Part shown: positions 47,112-56,671 of the stretch, piece by piece
Layout: every line of letters begins with the position of its first letter
Numbering within the stretch: position 1 is the first letter of the stretch
Source of the DNA: Oscillospiraceae bacterium
Lineage (GTDB): Bacteria > Bacillota > Clostridia > Oscillospirales > Ruminococcaceae
Reading direction: 5' to 3'
NCBI GenBank assembly: GCA_017415165.1
Contig: JAFQIY010000043.1
Location: 1 to 64,000 of the forward strand
DNA length: 64,000 nt
Made by a program: the position numbers and the translations under genes
Notes under the pieces: model-generated
The model's input: only the letters and a program-made list of their open reading frames with translations
What the model was told of the DNA's origin: nothing
The model's database searches: none

Positions 47112-47576
47112 TTAAGAATTGCGAATTGCTTCAAGCAACGCCGTACACCCCTCATAAATATCCCGATAAGTAACCTGAAAATTGCCGCTGTACCACGGGT
47201 CAGCAACATCACCGCCGCCCACATAATCCATAAGCTTGCGGATTTTTCCCTCAGGGTCGCCGCCAAGCATTCGGGTCATATTGCGGATGTTAGCGCTGTC
47301 CATTCCGATAAACAGGTCATACTTGCCGTAATCGCTTGCCTGTAACTGTACCGCACGCTTGCCCTCGCAGGATATACCGTGCTTTGCAAGCTCCTCACGG
47401 GCAGGGGGATATACAGGATTACCCACACCACGGAAAATTTCCTCCGTGCTTGTGGCACTCGACGAAATCACGAATTCATCAGCAATTCCAAGCCGTGAAA
47501 CCATATCTTTCAGTATAAATTCAGCCATCGGCGAACGGCAGATGTTGCCGTGGCATACGAACATTATTCTATGCAT
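47112..47576 (-). CDS. Low-molecular-weight protein-tyrosine phosphatase
   Basis: 154 residues. The P-loop VCHGNICRSPMAEF at 7-20 carries the nucleophile Cys and Arg, and the general acid is in DYVGGGDVADPWYSG near 115-128. It removes phosphate from tyrosine (or arginine) in the cytoplasm. GAGGAATT precedes the ATG. It follows the VOC gene by 14 bases. Confidence 0.92.
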   Translation of the reverse strand: MHRIMFVCHGNICRSPMAEFILKDMVSRLGIADEFVISSSATSTEEIFRGVGNPVYPPAREELAKHGISCEGKRAVQLQASDYGKYDLFIGMDSANIRNMTRMLGGDPEGKIRKLMDYVGGGDVADPWYSGNFQVTYRDIYEGCTALLEAIRNS

Positions 47577-47590
47577 TTCAATTCCTCACT

Positions 47591-47974
47591 TTATTCCGTA
47601 ATCTCAATCCTGTTTCCGTCATTGTCAAGAATGACGCTTTCATAGTAACCGTCACCTGTCACACGAGGCTGACCTGTAACAACATATCCGTCAGCTTCAA
47701 GCTGTGCCGTAAGCTTGTCAACCTCATCACGGCTTCCCACGCTGAAAGCAAGGTGCGTAAACCCAAGCCTAAATTCATTTCCGTTAGCTTTTTCACATTC
47801 ATCACGGCTCATTATTTCAATCCGTACATCACCGTCAAAGCTTAAAAAGTAGGTTTTCAACCCTGTTCTAGAATTGTGGTACATCGTATTTGACTTTGCA
47901 CCAAAGTATTGTTCATAAAAGCTTTTGCTTGCTTCAAGGTCAGAAACGTAAATAGCGATATGATTTATTTTCAT
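47591..47974 (-). CDS. VOC-superfamily (glyoxalase-like) protein
   Basis: 127 residues with the beta-alpha-beta-beta-beta repeats of the VOC fold: INHIAIYVSDLEASKSFYEQYFGA, FTHLAFSVGSRDEVDKL, ESVILDNDGNRIEI. Metal ligands may be His4, Glu and His/Glu in those strands. Substrate unknown; relatives are called lactoylglutathione lyase or YaeR-like. ATG 47974 has GTGAGG 6-8 bases upstream. Confidence 0.82.
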   Translation of the reverse strand: MKINHIAIYVSDLEASKSFYEQYFGAKSNTMYHNSRTGLKTYFLSFDGDVRIEIMSRDECEKANGNEFRLGFTHLAFSVGSRDEVDKLTAQLEADGYVVTGQPRVTGDGYYESVILDNDGNRIEITE

Positions 47975-47982
47975 TGTATTCC

Positions 47983-48441
47983 TCACTTCTTCAAATCCAG
48001 CACCATAAATACGTCCGAGCGTTCATTTTCGTTGTATCTCTCCGTGTCAGAAAAACCAAATCTGCGGTACAGCCCGATTGCCTTTGTGCTTGTGGAAAGG
48101 GAGTCAAGATACATCCTTCCATACCCCGCCTCTTTTGCGTAATCAATCGCCTTACCCAGCAAGCATTTGCCGTAACCCTTGCCGTGATATCTTTCCAATA
48201 GATACAGCGATTTCAGCTCACAGCTTGCATTATCAAGCTCCTTAACACCAACCGCACCGATGATTTTGCCACTGTCAAACATACACCAGAATGCCTTGAA
48301 GCTGTGCTCAATGTCAAGATAAAAGCCGTGTCGTGTCTGCAAATCAAGAGCACGCCCCGACTCAGGCAGACATTGCTCCAGAAATTCAATCAGAAGCGGC
48401 TCGAATTCTTTTTGGTATTCTATAGGCTCAAAGCTTTGCAT
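47983..48441 (-). CDS. GNAT N-acetyltransferase
   Basis: 152 residues. The acetyl-CoA loop is ERYHGKGYGKCLLGKAIDYAK, followed by LYRRFGF near the end. Substrate unknown. I choose ATG 48441; the GTG at 48450 is one base from the AAAGGA site. Confidence 0.85.
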   Translation of the reverse strand: MQSFEPIEYQKEFEPLLIEFLEQCLPESGRALDLQTRHGFYLDIEHSFKAFWCMFDSGKIIGAVGVKELDNASCELKSLYLLERYHGKGYGKCLLGKAIDYAKEAGYGRMYLDSLSTSTKAIGLYRRFGFSDTERYNENERSDVFMVLDLKK

Positions 48442-48455
48442 TTTTATCACGTCCT

Positions 48456-48734
48456 TTATTTTTCAAATTCATAAGTTCTGTGTCCCTTTCCCATATAATC
48501 AGAGCATAAAAAAGGTGCGTGTCCATTGTAATATTTATAAGTAAGCATTTCTGCATTTTCAGGATAAGCGTTAAATTCAGCCTCGGTAATTTCAAAATAT
48601 TCGTTGTGATAGCTGTTATGACCGTCGGCAATAATACATCTTACCGCAAAAATACAGCTATCAAATTTTCCAACAGTGCATTTGCTGCCTTGTGCAGATT
48701 TGTATTCCGTGAAATTATCGCATACGTATTTCAT
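48456..48734 (-). CDS. Small unknown protein
   Basis: 92 residues. It is rich in Tyr, His and Cys (NSYHNEYFEITEAEFNAYPENAEM, YYNGHAPFLCSDYMGKGHR). TTGGAG lies 6 bases before ATG 48734. It leads the minus-strand run of small genes. Family not recognised. Confidence 0.6.
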   Translation of the reverse strand: MKYVCDNFTEYKSAQGSKCTVGKFDSCIFAVRCIIADGHNSYHNEYFEITEAEFNAYPENAEMLTYKYYNGHAPFLCSDYMGKGHRTYEFEK

Positions 48735-48795
48735 ATTGTTCTCCAAAACAATTTTTTTTATTATAACAACAATGGCGAAAAATGTCAATCCGCTG

Positions 48796-48824
48796 TTGAT
48801 TTGATAGTGGCACTATGCTATAAT
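48796..48824 (+). promoter_or_regulatory. Promoter of membrane protein gene
   Basis: TTGATT (48796-48801), 17-base spacer, TATAAT (48819-48824). Confidence 0.78.
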
Positions 48825-48843
48825 AATATAAAGAGGTGACATA

Positions 48844-49809
48844 ATGAGCAAAAAAATATATGTCAGTCAGGAAACAAAACCGATTGTAGATAAGCTTCAG
48901 TTGTACAGCGGTATCGCTTTGCTTGGTTCGCTTATTTTTCTTGTCCTGCAATGGCTGTTTCCAAATGAGCTTATGGGGGAAAGCGGTCTGAAAAGTGCGG
49001 CGGCTTATCTTGCACGGCAGTGCGTGATTGCTTTGGTTGTGTACGGCTTTTCAGCAGCTGCTGTAATCAAGCTTGTTCGGCTTTTAAAAAATGTGGGCAG
49101 GGAGTGGCGAAACCGTGAAGAAACAATACCTGCCGTGTGGGCGATAATGATGATTTCAGCCGCAGTCGGCACCTGCATATGCAACGATACAGCTGTGCTG
49201 ACATATTCGGTAAGTGAAAGCGTGCACGGTGCATATTCGGTGCACGAATTCAGACAGCTTGCACTTGTGCTTTCCGACCTTGATAATGGAGAAACAGAGC
49301 AAACCGAGTGGAGCGGCTTTGACGTGCACAGATACCAGTCAATTTCTATGAGCGGCGGTACGGCAGTTATCAGCAACTGGAGGGCAGAACGTTATTTTCC
49401 GATTTCCTACGGTGAGTTTTCAGCACTGAAAGCTGATTATGACAATGCGAAGAAATTCAGCAGATATGAAACTGTTGTAAAGCTTGAATATTACAAAAAG
49501 TCAGGGTATCTGAAAGGTGCTGAGGTGTGGCTGAAAAACAACACGAAGGAATGGAAAGTGCCTGAAAAAGTTACGGAATTCAGTGTACTGGATTATGTAA
49601 GAGCAGTTGACGGGGAAGCTGTATTCACGGAAAATTGTCCGCAGATTATAAAAGAAGCGTTCAGTATAAGACTTTTTGAGATTGAACAGCTTGATAAGGA
49701 GTTTATCGTGGTGCACATAAATGACGGCGCAGAAGAATTGCTTGAAGAAGCAGGATATATCGTTGCCGACAAATTCAATGAAAACGGAGGCTTGTCCGTG
49801 GAGATATAA
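48844..49809 (+). CDS. Membrane protein of unknown function
   Basis: 321 residues. Three helices lie at about 20-40, 57-80 and 97-116, followed by a ~200-residue soluble domain that starts LTYSVSESVHGAYSVHEF and includes EWSGFDVHRYQSISM. No family recognised. AGAGGTG precedes the ATG. Confidence 0.7.
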   Translation: MSKKIYVSQETKPIVDKLQLYSGIALLGSLIFLVLQWLFPNELMGESGLKSAAAYLARQCVIALVVYGFSAAAVIKLVRLLKNVGREWRNREETIPAVWAIMMISAAVGTCICNDTAVLTYSVSESVHGAYSVHEFRQLALVLSDLDNGETEQTEWSGFDVHRYQSISMSGGTAVISNWRAERYFPISYGEFSALKADYDNAKKFSRYETVVKLEYYKKSGYLKGAEVWLKNNTKEWKVPEKVTEFSVLDYVRAVDGEAVFTENCPQIIKEAFSIRLFEIEQLDKEFIVVHINDGAEELLEEAGYIVADKFNENGGLSVEI

Positions 49810-49810
49810 A

Positions 49811-49844
49811 ATCGGCGTAACCGCAGAAAAACGGTTGCGCCGAT
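49811..49844. terminator. Bidirectional terminator
   Basis: ATCGGCGTAACCG/CGGTTGCGCCGAT stem (one G-T pair), 8-base loop, then AATTTTAT. It lies between convergent genes; the spoIIID stop follows. Confidence 0.82.
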
Positions 49845-49848
49845 AATT

Positions 49849-50121
49849 TTATCTGTCCCTGTGTTTTTCCTCATACTTGTGCTTTGTCGCCATACCGCCG
49901 CGGATGTGACGCTCCTGCTTGTTGATTTCAAGAATTTCCTTGACAGCAGGATACATCTGCGGATTGATTATGGGGAGTTTTTCTGTTATATCTTTATGCA
50001 CTGTAGACTTGGAGACCCCGAAGTGTTTAGCTGCCGCACGAACAGTAGCCTTGTTCTCCAGTATGTATCTTCCAAGAATCACAGCACGTTCCTCAATGTC
50101 CTGAACGGGTTTTGTTTTCAA
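49849..50121 (-). CDS. spoIIID: Stage III sporulation transcription regulator
   Basis: 90 residues, the usual size. The helix-turn-helix KATVRAAAKHFGVSKSTVHKDITEKLP matches SpoIIID, the mother-cell regulator made under sigma-E, and is followed by HIRGGMATKHKY, the conserved tail. The start codon is TTG at 50121, with GGGGGTAG 6 bases upstream. Its presence places the organism in a sporulation-capable lineage. A sigma-E promoter could not be fixed with confidence. Confidence 0.93.
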   Translation of the reverse strand: MKTKPVQDIEERAVILGRYILENKATVRAAAKHFGVSKSTVHKDITEKLPIINPQMYPAVKEILEINKQERHIRGGMATKHKYEEKHRDR

Positions 50122-50309
50122 TACGATCTACCCCCAAAATTTACTATGTAAATTTCATAGTTATTCTTTCTATGTATATGCGGGGTGATTTAGGTCAATG
50201 CGAGATAAACGCAAGTTTTTTACTTAAATATTGTCATATAAGATTTAGTATATTGTTTTTATGCAGGTGGTATAATAAATCTGAAAGATTTTAATGTGAG
50301 GCTGATAGA

Positions 50310-50648
50310 ATGGATAAGTACGAATTTCTGAAATTATGCGGCGACTACGGTGGAGTAACAAGAGAAATGTATGTCGATTGTGGGCAAGATATTATCGATA
50401 CATATAACCGTTTGATTGACAATGAAGAAATAACTCTGTTCCACGGTTTTTATTGTCTTGTTTCAAGCAGATATAGTGGTGAAACTTATGCATTGGTTCC
50501 ATACACGGGAACGCAACAGGAACTACAGAATGACCCAGCCTTTAAGGAATACCACTCCTGGAGGGCGCTGGCAGAGAGAAAAGAATGCGGTGTTTGTTGT
50601 AAAGTGTATTTTTCAGCAGGTGATGATGGATGTCCGTATTGTAAATGA
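50310..50648 (+). CDS. Unknown protein with C-terminal zinc ribbon
   Basis: 112 residues. The N-terminal helix LKLCGDYGGVTREMYVDCGQD is followed by a beta segment and a closing CGVCCKVYFSAGDDGCPYCK, a CxxC...CxxC ribbon. GTGAGG precedes the ATG. Family not recognised. Confidence 0.65.
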   Translation: MDKYEFLKLCGDYGGVTREMYVDCGQDIIDTYNRLIDNEEITLFHGFYCLVSSRYSGETYALVPYTGTQQELQNDPAFKEYHSWRALAERKECGVCCKVYFSAGDDGCPYCK

Positions 50649-50658
50649 TGGTAGTAGA

Positions 50659-50691
50659 AATAACGGCAAGGAGTAGTTCCTTGCCGTTATT
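50659..50691 (+). terminator. Terminator of zinc-ribbon gene
   Basis: Perfect 14-bp stem AATAACGGCAAGGA/TCCTTGCCGTTATT with a 5-base loop, then TTAAAAC. Confidence 0.85.
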
Positions 50692-50741
50692 TTAAAACAT
50701 TTTACAGATAATGGCAAAATGGCAATTTGTTGTACAAATTT

Positions 50742-50769
50742 TTGGACAAGTTGTTTGATATAATATAAT
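50742..50769 (+). promoter_or_regulatory. Possible promoter of exonuclease gene
   Basis: TTGGAC (50742-50747), 16-base spacer, TATAAT (50764-50769). Confidence 0.5.
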
Positions 50770-50828
50770 TAATGAATATATATTTATTGTATGAGGTGTA
50801 AGGTGTTTCAGAAAAAGTAAAGGAATGA

Positions 50829-51623
50829 ATGAAAATGATTTGTGCCGTAGTTGATGTGGAATGGATGACTAATCCCGAACGTGACATAGTTCAGCTTGGC
50901 GGAATAATGATTGATACTGATGCGGATTTCAGGGAAAAGGATGTATTTTACAGAAATATAAGAAGGATACATACGCCTGATAATTATGAAGATTTGTTTG
51001 AGCTTATGTTCAAGAATGCCGCTACCGGTCCGGAGGTTGATATGTCAGATGCTGCACGGGATTTTGCAGAATGGATCAGGTCATGTGAAGTAATAATGGT
51101 ATGGGGTGAGCAAAGCAAACGTAATCTTGAGAATATATTTGCAGAGCATTGCATTGAAAAAAAGGAAATAATTGATTTTCAGGAAAAGCTGATTGACAAA
51201 GAGCGTATTTCATTTAAAAAAATATGCAGATGCAACGGTATTGCCATAACCAAAGCACTTCATCATTCAATGAATGACTGCGAATATCTGGTGCAGGTTA
51301 TCAAGGCAGAGGCTGAAAAAGATCCGACGATTCTGTATGGAGAAGAAATAAATCAGGACGTTGTGATTGCCAGACTTTGCAGTAAGCTTGGTATGAAGCT
51401 GCGGATAAAATTCGGGTTTTATTTTGTATATACGAATATATCGTCCTGGTATTTCAATAATGACGGAAAGAAAATCGTGCTGCACCACGAGAATTTCAAC
51501 AAGCGCAACAACGGACACAGTTGGGCAAACGATTATCACATCCAGAATAAAAAGTTTCAGAACGCAGAGGAGGTTATAAAGTATATTTATTGTCATGATA
51601 AGGGTAGGTATAAGTATTTTTGA
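50829..51623 (+). CDS. DnaQ-like 3'-5' exonuclease next to the cas operon
   Basis: 264 residues. Exo I is VVDVEWMTNP with the D-x-E pair, exo II has Asp in the VDMSDAARDFAEW segment, and exo III is HHSMNDCEYL, the H-x4-D of the DEDDh class (about 145-152). The C-terminal 90 residues (SSWYFNNDGKKIVLHHENFNKR) are a separate unknown domain. Starts at 50829 and 50835 are both possible with AAAGGA. It ends 126 bases before cas3 and is separated by the cas promoter. DnaQ-family nucleases trim prespacers in some CRISPR systems; a role here is inference. Confidence 0.72.
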   Translation: MKMICAVVDVEWMTNPERDIVQLGGIMIDTDADFREKDVFYRNIRRIHTPDNYEDLFELMFKNAATGPEVDMSDAARDFAEWIRSCEVIMVWGEQSKRNLENIFAEHCIEKKEIIDFQEKLIDKERISFKKICRCNGIAITKALHHSMNDCEYLVQVIKAEAEKDPTILYGEEINQDVVIARLCSKLGMKLRIKFGFYFVYTNISSWYFNNDGKKIVLHHENFNKRNNGHSWANDYHIQNKKFQNAEEVIKYIYCHDKGRYKYF

Positions 51624-51646
51624 ATAAATACAATTAATAGATAATA

Positions 51647-51675
51647 TTGACACTTAATAAATGGCATGTTAAAAT
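51647..51675 (+). promoter_or_regulatory. cas operon promoter
   Basis: TTGACA (51647-51652), 17-base spacer, TAAAAT (51670-51675). Confidence 0.8.
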
Positions 51676-51749
51676 TTATATATAAATTTCTCGTGTTACC
51701 GTAAAAAATTGTTTATATGTAACAACCCCAAAGCGGAGAAAGGCGAATT

Positions 51750-54098
51750 ATGGTTTTTTGTGCTCATATTCGTGATAAAGACAAGACCATTCAATCTGTT
51801 TCGGAACATTGTGTGAATGTAGCTAAGTTATCTCGGAATTATGCACATTCTGTATACTTGGATAATTGCGCAGAAATACAGGGTATAATTCATGATATTG
51901 GTAAATTATGCTTGGATTTTAACGATTACATAAATGGGTCTGATGAATTCAGTAGAGGCTCTATTGATCATAGTTTTGCGGGTGCAAAATATATATGTGA
52001 ATTTGCGGACACGCTTGATAAGGAAAAATTGCATAGCGTTTCACGTCTTATAGCACGCACAGTTATATCGCATCACGGACTTAATGATTGGATTGACGAT
52101 GTTGGTACAGATTGTTTTGAAAAGAGAATTTTGAAAACAGATCGTTACGATGAAATCAAAGCAAATATTACTGCTATGATTGATGAGAAAAAACTTGAAA
52201 AGTTGATGTGGTCGGCTTTAGAAGAATATGAAACGATAAGAAAGAAAATCAAACAAATATGTGATGGTGACGGAGAAAAATATGCTTTCTATATGGGGAT
52301 GCTTGAAAGGTTACTCCAATCCATACTGATTGATGCAGACAGAACTGATACAGCTGATTTTATGTCTGATTGCAAAACAGAAAAGTTTTTTGATACTCAG
52401 GCGTTATGGAAAGATATGAAAATAAGAATGTCAAACAAGCTCGATAGTTTTGCAGATAAAAAGGACAGGATTTCATTGCAAAGAAAAAGCATTTCTGACA
52501 GGTGTGCAGAATTCGCAAAACATAAAGTGGGAATATGTAAAATGCTTGTTCCTACAGGTGGTGGGAAAACGCTTTCTTCTTTGCGTTTTGCTATAGATTA
52601 TTGCAGTAATTACAATATGGAAAAAATAATCTATATTGCTCCGTTTATGTCAATCCTTGAACAGAACAGTGATGTAATTCGTGGGGTTGCAGGAAATGAA
52701 AATTTTCTTGAACATCATTCGGATATTGTTGCTGGAATAGAGAGTGAAAATGAGTTTTCTGAATATGAACTGCGTACAGAAAAGTGGGATAGCCCTGTGA
52801 TTGCAACAACAATGGTTCAGTTTCTTAATACGCTTTTCTCAGGCAAAAGTTCATCAGTCAGACGAATGCATAGGTTAAGCAGGGCTGTGATAATTATTGA
52901 TGAGGTGCAGTCAATACCGCTCAAATGCGTCAAAATGTTTACCTTGGCTATGAATTTCCTTTCTGCAATTTGTGGCTGTACAATTGTTTTCAGTTCTGCT
53001 ACTCAGCCTGATTTCAGCAGTACGGGATGTAATGTGAATTTTGATGAGCTCGATAGTATGACCGGTGACTATACTCAGGATTTTGAAACCTTTAAGCGTA
53101 CTGATATAGTACCGCGGATTGATAAATATGGTTATACATACGAAAAGGCAGCAGAATTTGGTTACAATAAATTTCAGGAAAACGGGAACATCTTAATCGT
53201 GGTAAATACAAAAGCTGCTGCACATTCGTTATATGAACTCATTAAAAAAATATGCATTGACAATAATGACGATGTTGAAATAATTCATCTCAGTACAAAT
53301 ATGTGCCCTCAGCACAGACGTGATAAAATATCGGAAATAAAATCATTGCTGAATGCGGAAAAAGCAGTTATATGTGTCACAACACAGCTTATTGAAGCGG
53401 GTGTTGATATATCGTTCAAATGTGTGGTACGTTCTTTGGCAGGAATGGATAGTATTGCCCAGGCAGCAGGACGGTGTAATCGTAATGGTGAAGCTGATGA
53501 AATATGTTCAGTATATGTAATAAATCTGCGTGATGAAAAGCTTGGAAGTTTACAGAAAATAAAAGATGCTCAAGGCATAGCAAATCGTATTTTTGATAGC
53601 AGTAGCTGTACTGATTATCTTTCGGCAGATACTATCGGAACATATTTCAGATGTCTGTATTCTGAGGACAAAGATATTTCATATAATGTTCGCGAAATTG
53701 ATGACACACTTTTCAATTTGATTTCTCGCAATAAAAAACGGTTTGAAATATGTAATAATAAGCAAATCAAATATTGTGGTCAGGCATTCAAAACAGCAGG
53801 TAAACTTTTTAATGTTATTGACAGCAATACAACTGATGTGATTGTTCCATATAATGAGGAAGCAAATGAAATAATCAGTAAGCTGAATTCTGACATTACT
53901 CCCAATGAAGCAATTGCAATTCTTCGCAAGGCACAGAAATATATTGTAGGATTATATAGCTCAACAAGCAAGAAGCTTGCTGACCGCAATGGTATGTATG
54001 CATTAAAATGTGGTGCGATGGCACTGAATAAGGAATATTACAATGGTGAATATGGTCTTGATATTGATGGCGGAACAATGGAAACATTAATAATGTAA
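51750..54098 (+). CDS. cas3: Cas3 helicase-nuclease, type I-C
   Basis: 782 residues. The HD nuclease has His20, His48-Asp49 in IIHDIGK and SHHGLNDW near 107. The SF2 helicase has Walker A PTGGGKT (Lys273), DEVQ box IIDEVQSIP, motif III FSSATQP and motif VI QAAGRCNRNGE. It unwinds and degrades the target strand after Cascade binding. First gene of a tightly packed seven-gene operon. GGAGAAAGG precedes the ATG. Confidence 0.96.
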   Translation: MVFCAHIRDKDKTIQSVSEHCVNVAKLSRNYAHSVYLDNCAEIQGIIHDIGKLCLDFNDYINGSDEFSRGSIDHSFAGAKYICEFADTLDKEKLHSVSRLIARTVISHHGLNDWIDDVGTDCFEKRILKTDRYDEIKANITAMIDEKKLEKLMWSALEEYETIRKKIKQICDGDGEKYAFYMGMLERLLQSILIDADRTDTADFMSDCKTEKFFDTQALWKDMKIRMSNKLDSFADKKDRISLQRKSISDRCAEFAKHKVGICKMLVPTGGGKTLSSLRFAIDYCSNYNMEKIIYIAPFMSILEQNSDVIRGVAGNENFLEHHSDIVAGIESENEFSEYELRTEKWDSPVIATTMVQFLNTLFSGKSSSVRRMHRLSRAVIIIDEVQSIPLKCVKMFTLAMNFLSAICGCTIVFSSATQPDFSSTGCNVNFDELDSMTGDYTQDFETFKRTDIVPRIDKYGYTYEKAAEFGYNKFQENGNILIVVNTKAAAHSLYELIKKICIDNNDDVEIIHLSTNMCPQHRRDKISEIKSLLNAEKAVICVTTQLIEAGVDISFKCVVRSLAGMDSIAQAAGRCNRNGEADEICSVYVINLRDEKLGSLQKIKDAQGIANRIFDSSSCTDYLSADTIGTYFRCLYSEDKDISYNVREIDDTLFNLISRNKKRFEICNNKQIKYCGQAFKTAGKLFNVIDSNTTDVIVPYNEEANEIISKLNSDITPNEAIAILRKAQKYIVGLYSSTSKKLADRNGMYALKCGAMALNKEYYNGEYGLDIDGGTMETLIM

Positions 54099-54112
54099 AA
54101 GGAGGTATAAAG

Positions 54113-54862
54113 ATGGCTAAATCAACACACAGGAATTCTGTAGAATTTTCGGTACGGGGCAGATATGCACTTTTTACCGATGTTCTGACAAGAGCAGGCG
54201 GAGAAAAATCTACCTATATGATTCCAACGTATGAAGCTTTGAAGGGCATACTTCAAAGCGTGTACTGGAAGCCAACGATCATTTGGTACATTGATTCGGT
54301 ACGGATAATGAATCCAATCAGGACGGTTAGAAAAGGCATACGTCCGATTAAGTATGGCGGAGGTAATGACCTTGCCTATTATACATATCTTGAAGATGTG
54401 CATTATCAGGTGAGAGCACATTTTGAATGGAATGAAAACCGTCCTGAGCTGGTACATGACCGTAATGAACACAAGCATCACAATATCGCGAAGCGTATGA
54501 TTGAACGTGGAGGAAGGCGGGATATCTTTCTCGGGACCAGAGAATGTCAGGGATACGTTGAGCCGTGTGTGTTCGGAGAGGGCGAGGGTGCGTATGATAA
54601 CTGCGGTGAAATTCCGTACAGTCTTATGTACCACGGAATAACCTATGCTGATGAGGCGAAAAAATCAGATGATAAAGGAATGATGACGGTCAGATTCTGG
54701 AATCCCGTTATGAAAAACGGAGTAATTGATTTTGTTACGCCTGAGGAATGTACTGTTAAGCGTCACATAAAGGAAATGAACATCAAGTCTTTCGGCAAAG
54801 AACATAACAACTTTATAGGACTTGAAGAATTTACAGGAGGTGAAGCAGATGGGCTGGACTGA
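54113..54862 (+). CDS. cas5c: Cas5c (Cas5d) crRNA-processing endonuclease
   Basis: 249 residues. Cas5 start VRGRYALFTDVLTRAGGEKSTYM; candidate catalytic Lys/His pair in NEHKHHNIAKR at about 123-133, and a C-terminal YHGITYADEA segment. In type I-C systems lacking Cas6 this protein cuts the repeat RNA. AGGAGG precedes the ATG; the 3' end overlaps cas8c by 14 bases. Confidence 0.93.
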   Translation: MAKSTHRNSVEFSVRGRYALFTDVLTRAGGEKSTYMIPTYEALKGILQSVYWKPTIIWYIDSVRIMNPIRTVRKGIRPIKYGGGNDLAYYTYLEDVHYQVRAHFEWNENRPELVHDRNEHKHHNIAKRMIERGGRRDIFLGTRECQGYVEPCVFGEGEGAYDNCGEIPYSLMYHGITYADEAKKSDDKGMMTVRFWNPVMKNGVIDFVTPEECTVKRHIKEMNIKSFGKEHNNFIGLEEFTGGEADGLD

Positions 54863-56669
54863 TGAGCTATATAAGATATATGAAAATAATTGCGGTGAGC
54901 CTGATTTGCTTCCTGTTTCACATTCTACAGCAAATGCACAAATAGAAATTATTATCGATGAAGAAGGTAATTTCAAGGGTGCAAGGACTGTTGACAAGTC
55001 GGAAGCGGAAACGGTTATTCCCGTAACCGAGGATTCCGGTGCACGAAGCAGCGGAATATGTCCTATGCCTTTTGCAGACAAGCTTGTGTATATTGCGGGA
55101 GATTATAGTGCTTTTACAGAGGGAAAGCGGTCTGATAATTCAGAGTATTATACCAAGTATATGGAGCAGCTTTACAAATGGTGCAACAGCGAATTTACAC
55201 ATAAAGCTGTTAGTGCTCTGTATTCGTACCTTGAAAAGAGGACATTGATGTATGACCTTGTCAAAAGCGGTGTCCTTATTGTTGATGAAAACAGCGGCAA
55301 GCTTGCTGAAAAAGTTAAAATTGCGGGTATTGACCAGGAGGATTCTTTTGTAAGGATTGTTGTGAATTATTCTGATATAATGCACGAAGCAAAAACGTGG
55401 AAAGACATAACCTTGCATAAAAGCTTTGTGAATTTTAATGGCAGTATTATGAGTAATAACGCACTTTGTTATGCAACGGGCGAAATTTTGCCGACTACAT
55501 ATAAGCATCCTTCAAAAATACGAAACAGCGGAGATAAAGCAAAGCTTATTTCATCAAATGATGAAAGCGGATTTACATATCGTGGAAGATTTTCGGGTAA
55601 GGAAGAAGCTATATCTGTCAGTTATGATTTCTCACAGAAAGTGCATAATGCTTTGAAATGGCTTATATCAAAGAAAGGTATGAATTTTGATAACCTGACT
55701 ATTGTGGTATGGGCAAGTCAGATGCAGGAGCTTCCTGATATACGAAAGAATTTTTATGATGATTTCGATGAGGAGTTTCCCGAATCGGATAACGTACCTT
55801 CAACGGGTGAGCAGTATAATGAAGTGCTGAAAAAATGTATTTTTGGTTATAAAAATAAATTTAATTCAGATACAAAGGTTATGCTGTTAGGTCTTGATGC
55901 AGCAACAACGGGACGTTTATCCATTGCAATGTATACTGAGCTTGTTGGTTCAGAGTATCTGAAAAATATTGAAACCTGGCATAAAAACAGTGCGTGGATG
56001 AGGTATAATGTCAAATTCGGGAAAAGCGTCATAAATTCATTCAGTATTTATGACATTGCCGAATGTGCTTTCGGTACAGAGCAGAATGGAAAGCTGGAAC
56101 GTCCTAAAATGTTCAATGATGTTGTTCTGCGTCTTATTCCTTGTATTACAGAAGGAAGAAAGATACCTGATGATATACTGAATAATCTGTATATAAAGGC
56201 ATCAAATCCGCTTGCTTATGATAAAGATTATAATCACCGCAGAATACTTGAAACTGCCTGCGGAATGATAAGATTCAATTCGAAAGGAGCAATATCTATG
56301 GCATACGATAAAAATGAAACCGACAGAAGTTATCTTTACGGTTGTCTGCTGGCAATCGCTGATAAGGCTGAAAGTGACACATTTGAAAAAGGTGAATCAA
56401 GACCTACGAATGCAAAACGTTATTGGAATGCTTTTTCTTCACGTCCATATCAGACATGGCAGATAATCGAGGAGCATTTACAGCCGTATCTTGATAAGCT
56501 GGGCAATTACAGAACAAGCTATGAAAAGAGAATTCAGGAAATTATGAATAAAATGGATCTGAAGGAGTTTGAGGATAACAGCAAGCTTAAACCATCATAC
56601 CTGCTTGGTTATCATCATTATCTTTCCTATATGTACGCAAAAACAACTGAAAACAATGAGGAGGTTTAA
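54849..56669 (+). CDS. cas8c: Cas8c (Csd1) large subunit
   Basis: 606 residues, of the Csd1 family: WTDELYKIYENN start, WKDITLHKSFVNFNG, and VVWASQMQELPD. It recognises the PAM and holds the target in the I-C Cascade. ATG 54849 is supported by AGGAGGTG 6 bases upstream; the earlier in-frame ATG lies inside cas5c. Confidence 0.93.
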   Translation: MGWTDELYKIYENNCGEPDLLPVSHSTANAQIEIIIDEEGNFKGARTVDKSEAETVIPVTEDSGARSSGICPMPFADKLVYIAGDYSAFTEGKRSDNSEYYTKYMEQLYKWCNSEFTHKAVSALYSYLEKRTLMYDLVKSGVLIVDENSGKLAEKVKIAGIDQEDSFVRIVVNYSDIMHEAKTWKDITLHKSFVNFNGSIMSNNALCYATGEILPTTYKHPSKIRNSGDKAKLISSNDESGFTYRGRFSGKEEAISVSYDFSQKVHNALKWLISKKGMNFDNLTIVVWASQMQELPDIRKNFYDDFDEEFPESDNVPSTGEQYNEVLKKCIFGYKNKFNSDTKVMLLGLDAATTGRLSIAMYTELVGSEYLKNIETWHKNSAWMRYNVKFGKSVINSFSIYDIAECAFGTEQNGKLERPKMFNDVVLRLIPCITEGRKIPDDILNNLYIKASNPLAYDKDYNHRRILETACGMIRFNSKGAISMAYDKNETDRSYLYGCLLAIADKAESDTFEKGESRPTNAKRYWNAFSSRPYQTWQIIEEHLQPYLDKLGNYRTSYEKRIQEIMNKMDLKEFEDNSKLKPSYLLGYHHYLSYMYAKTTENNEEV

Positions 56670-56671
56670 TT

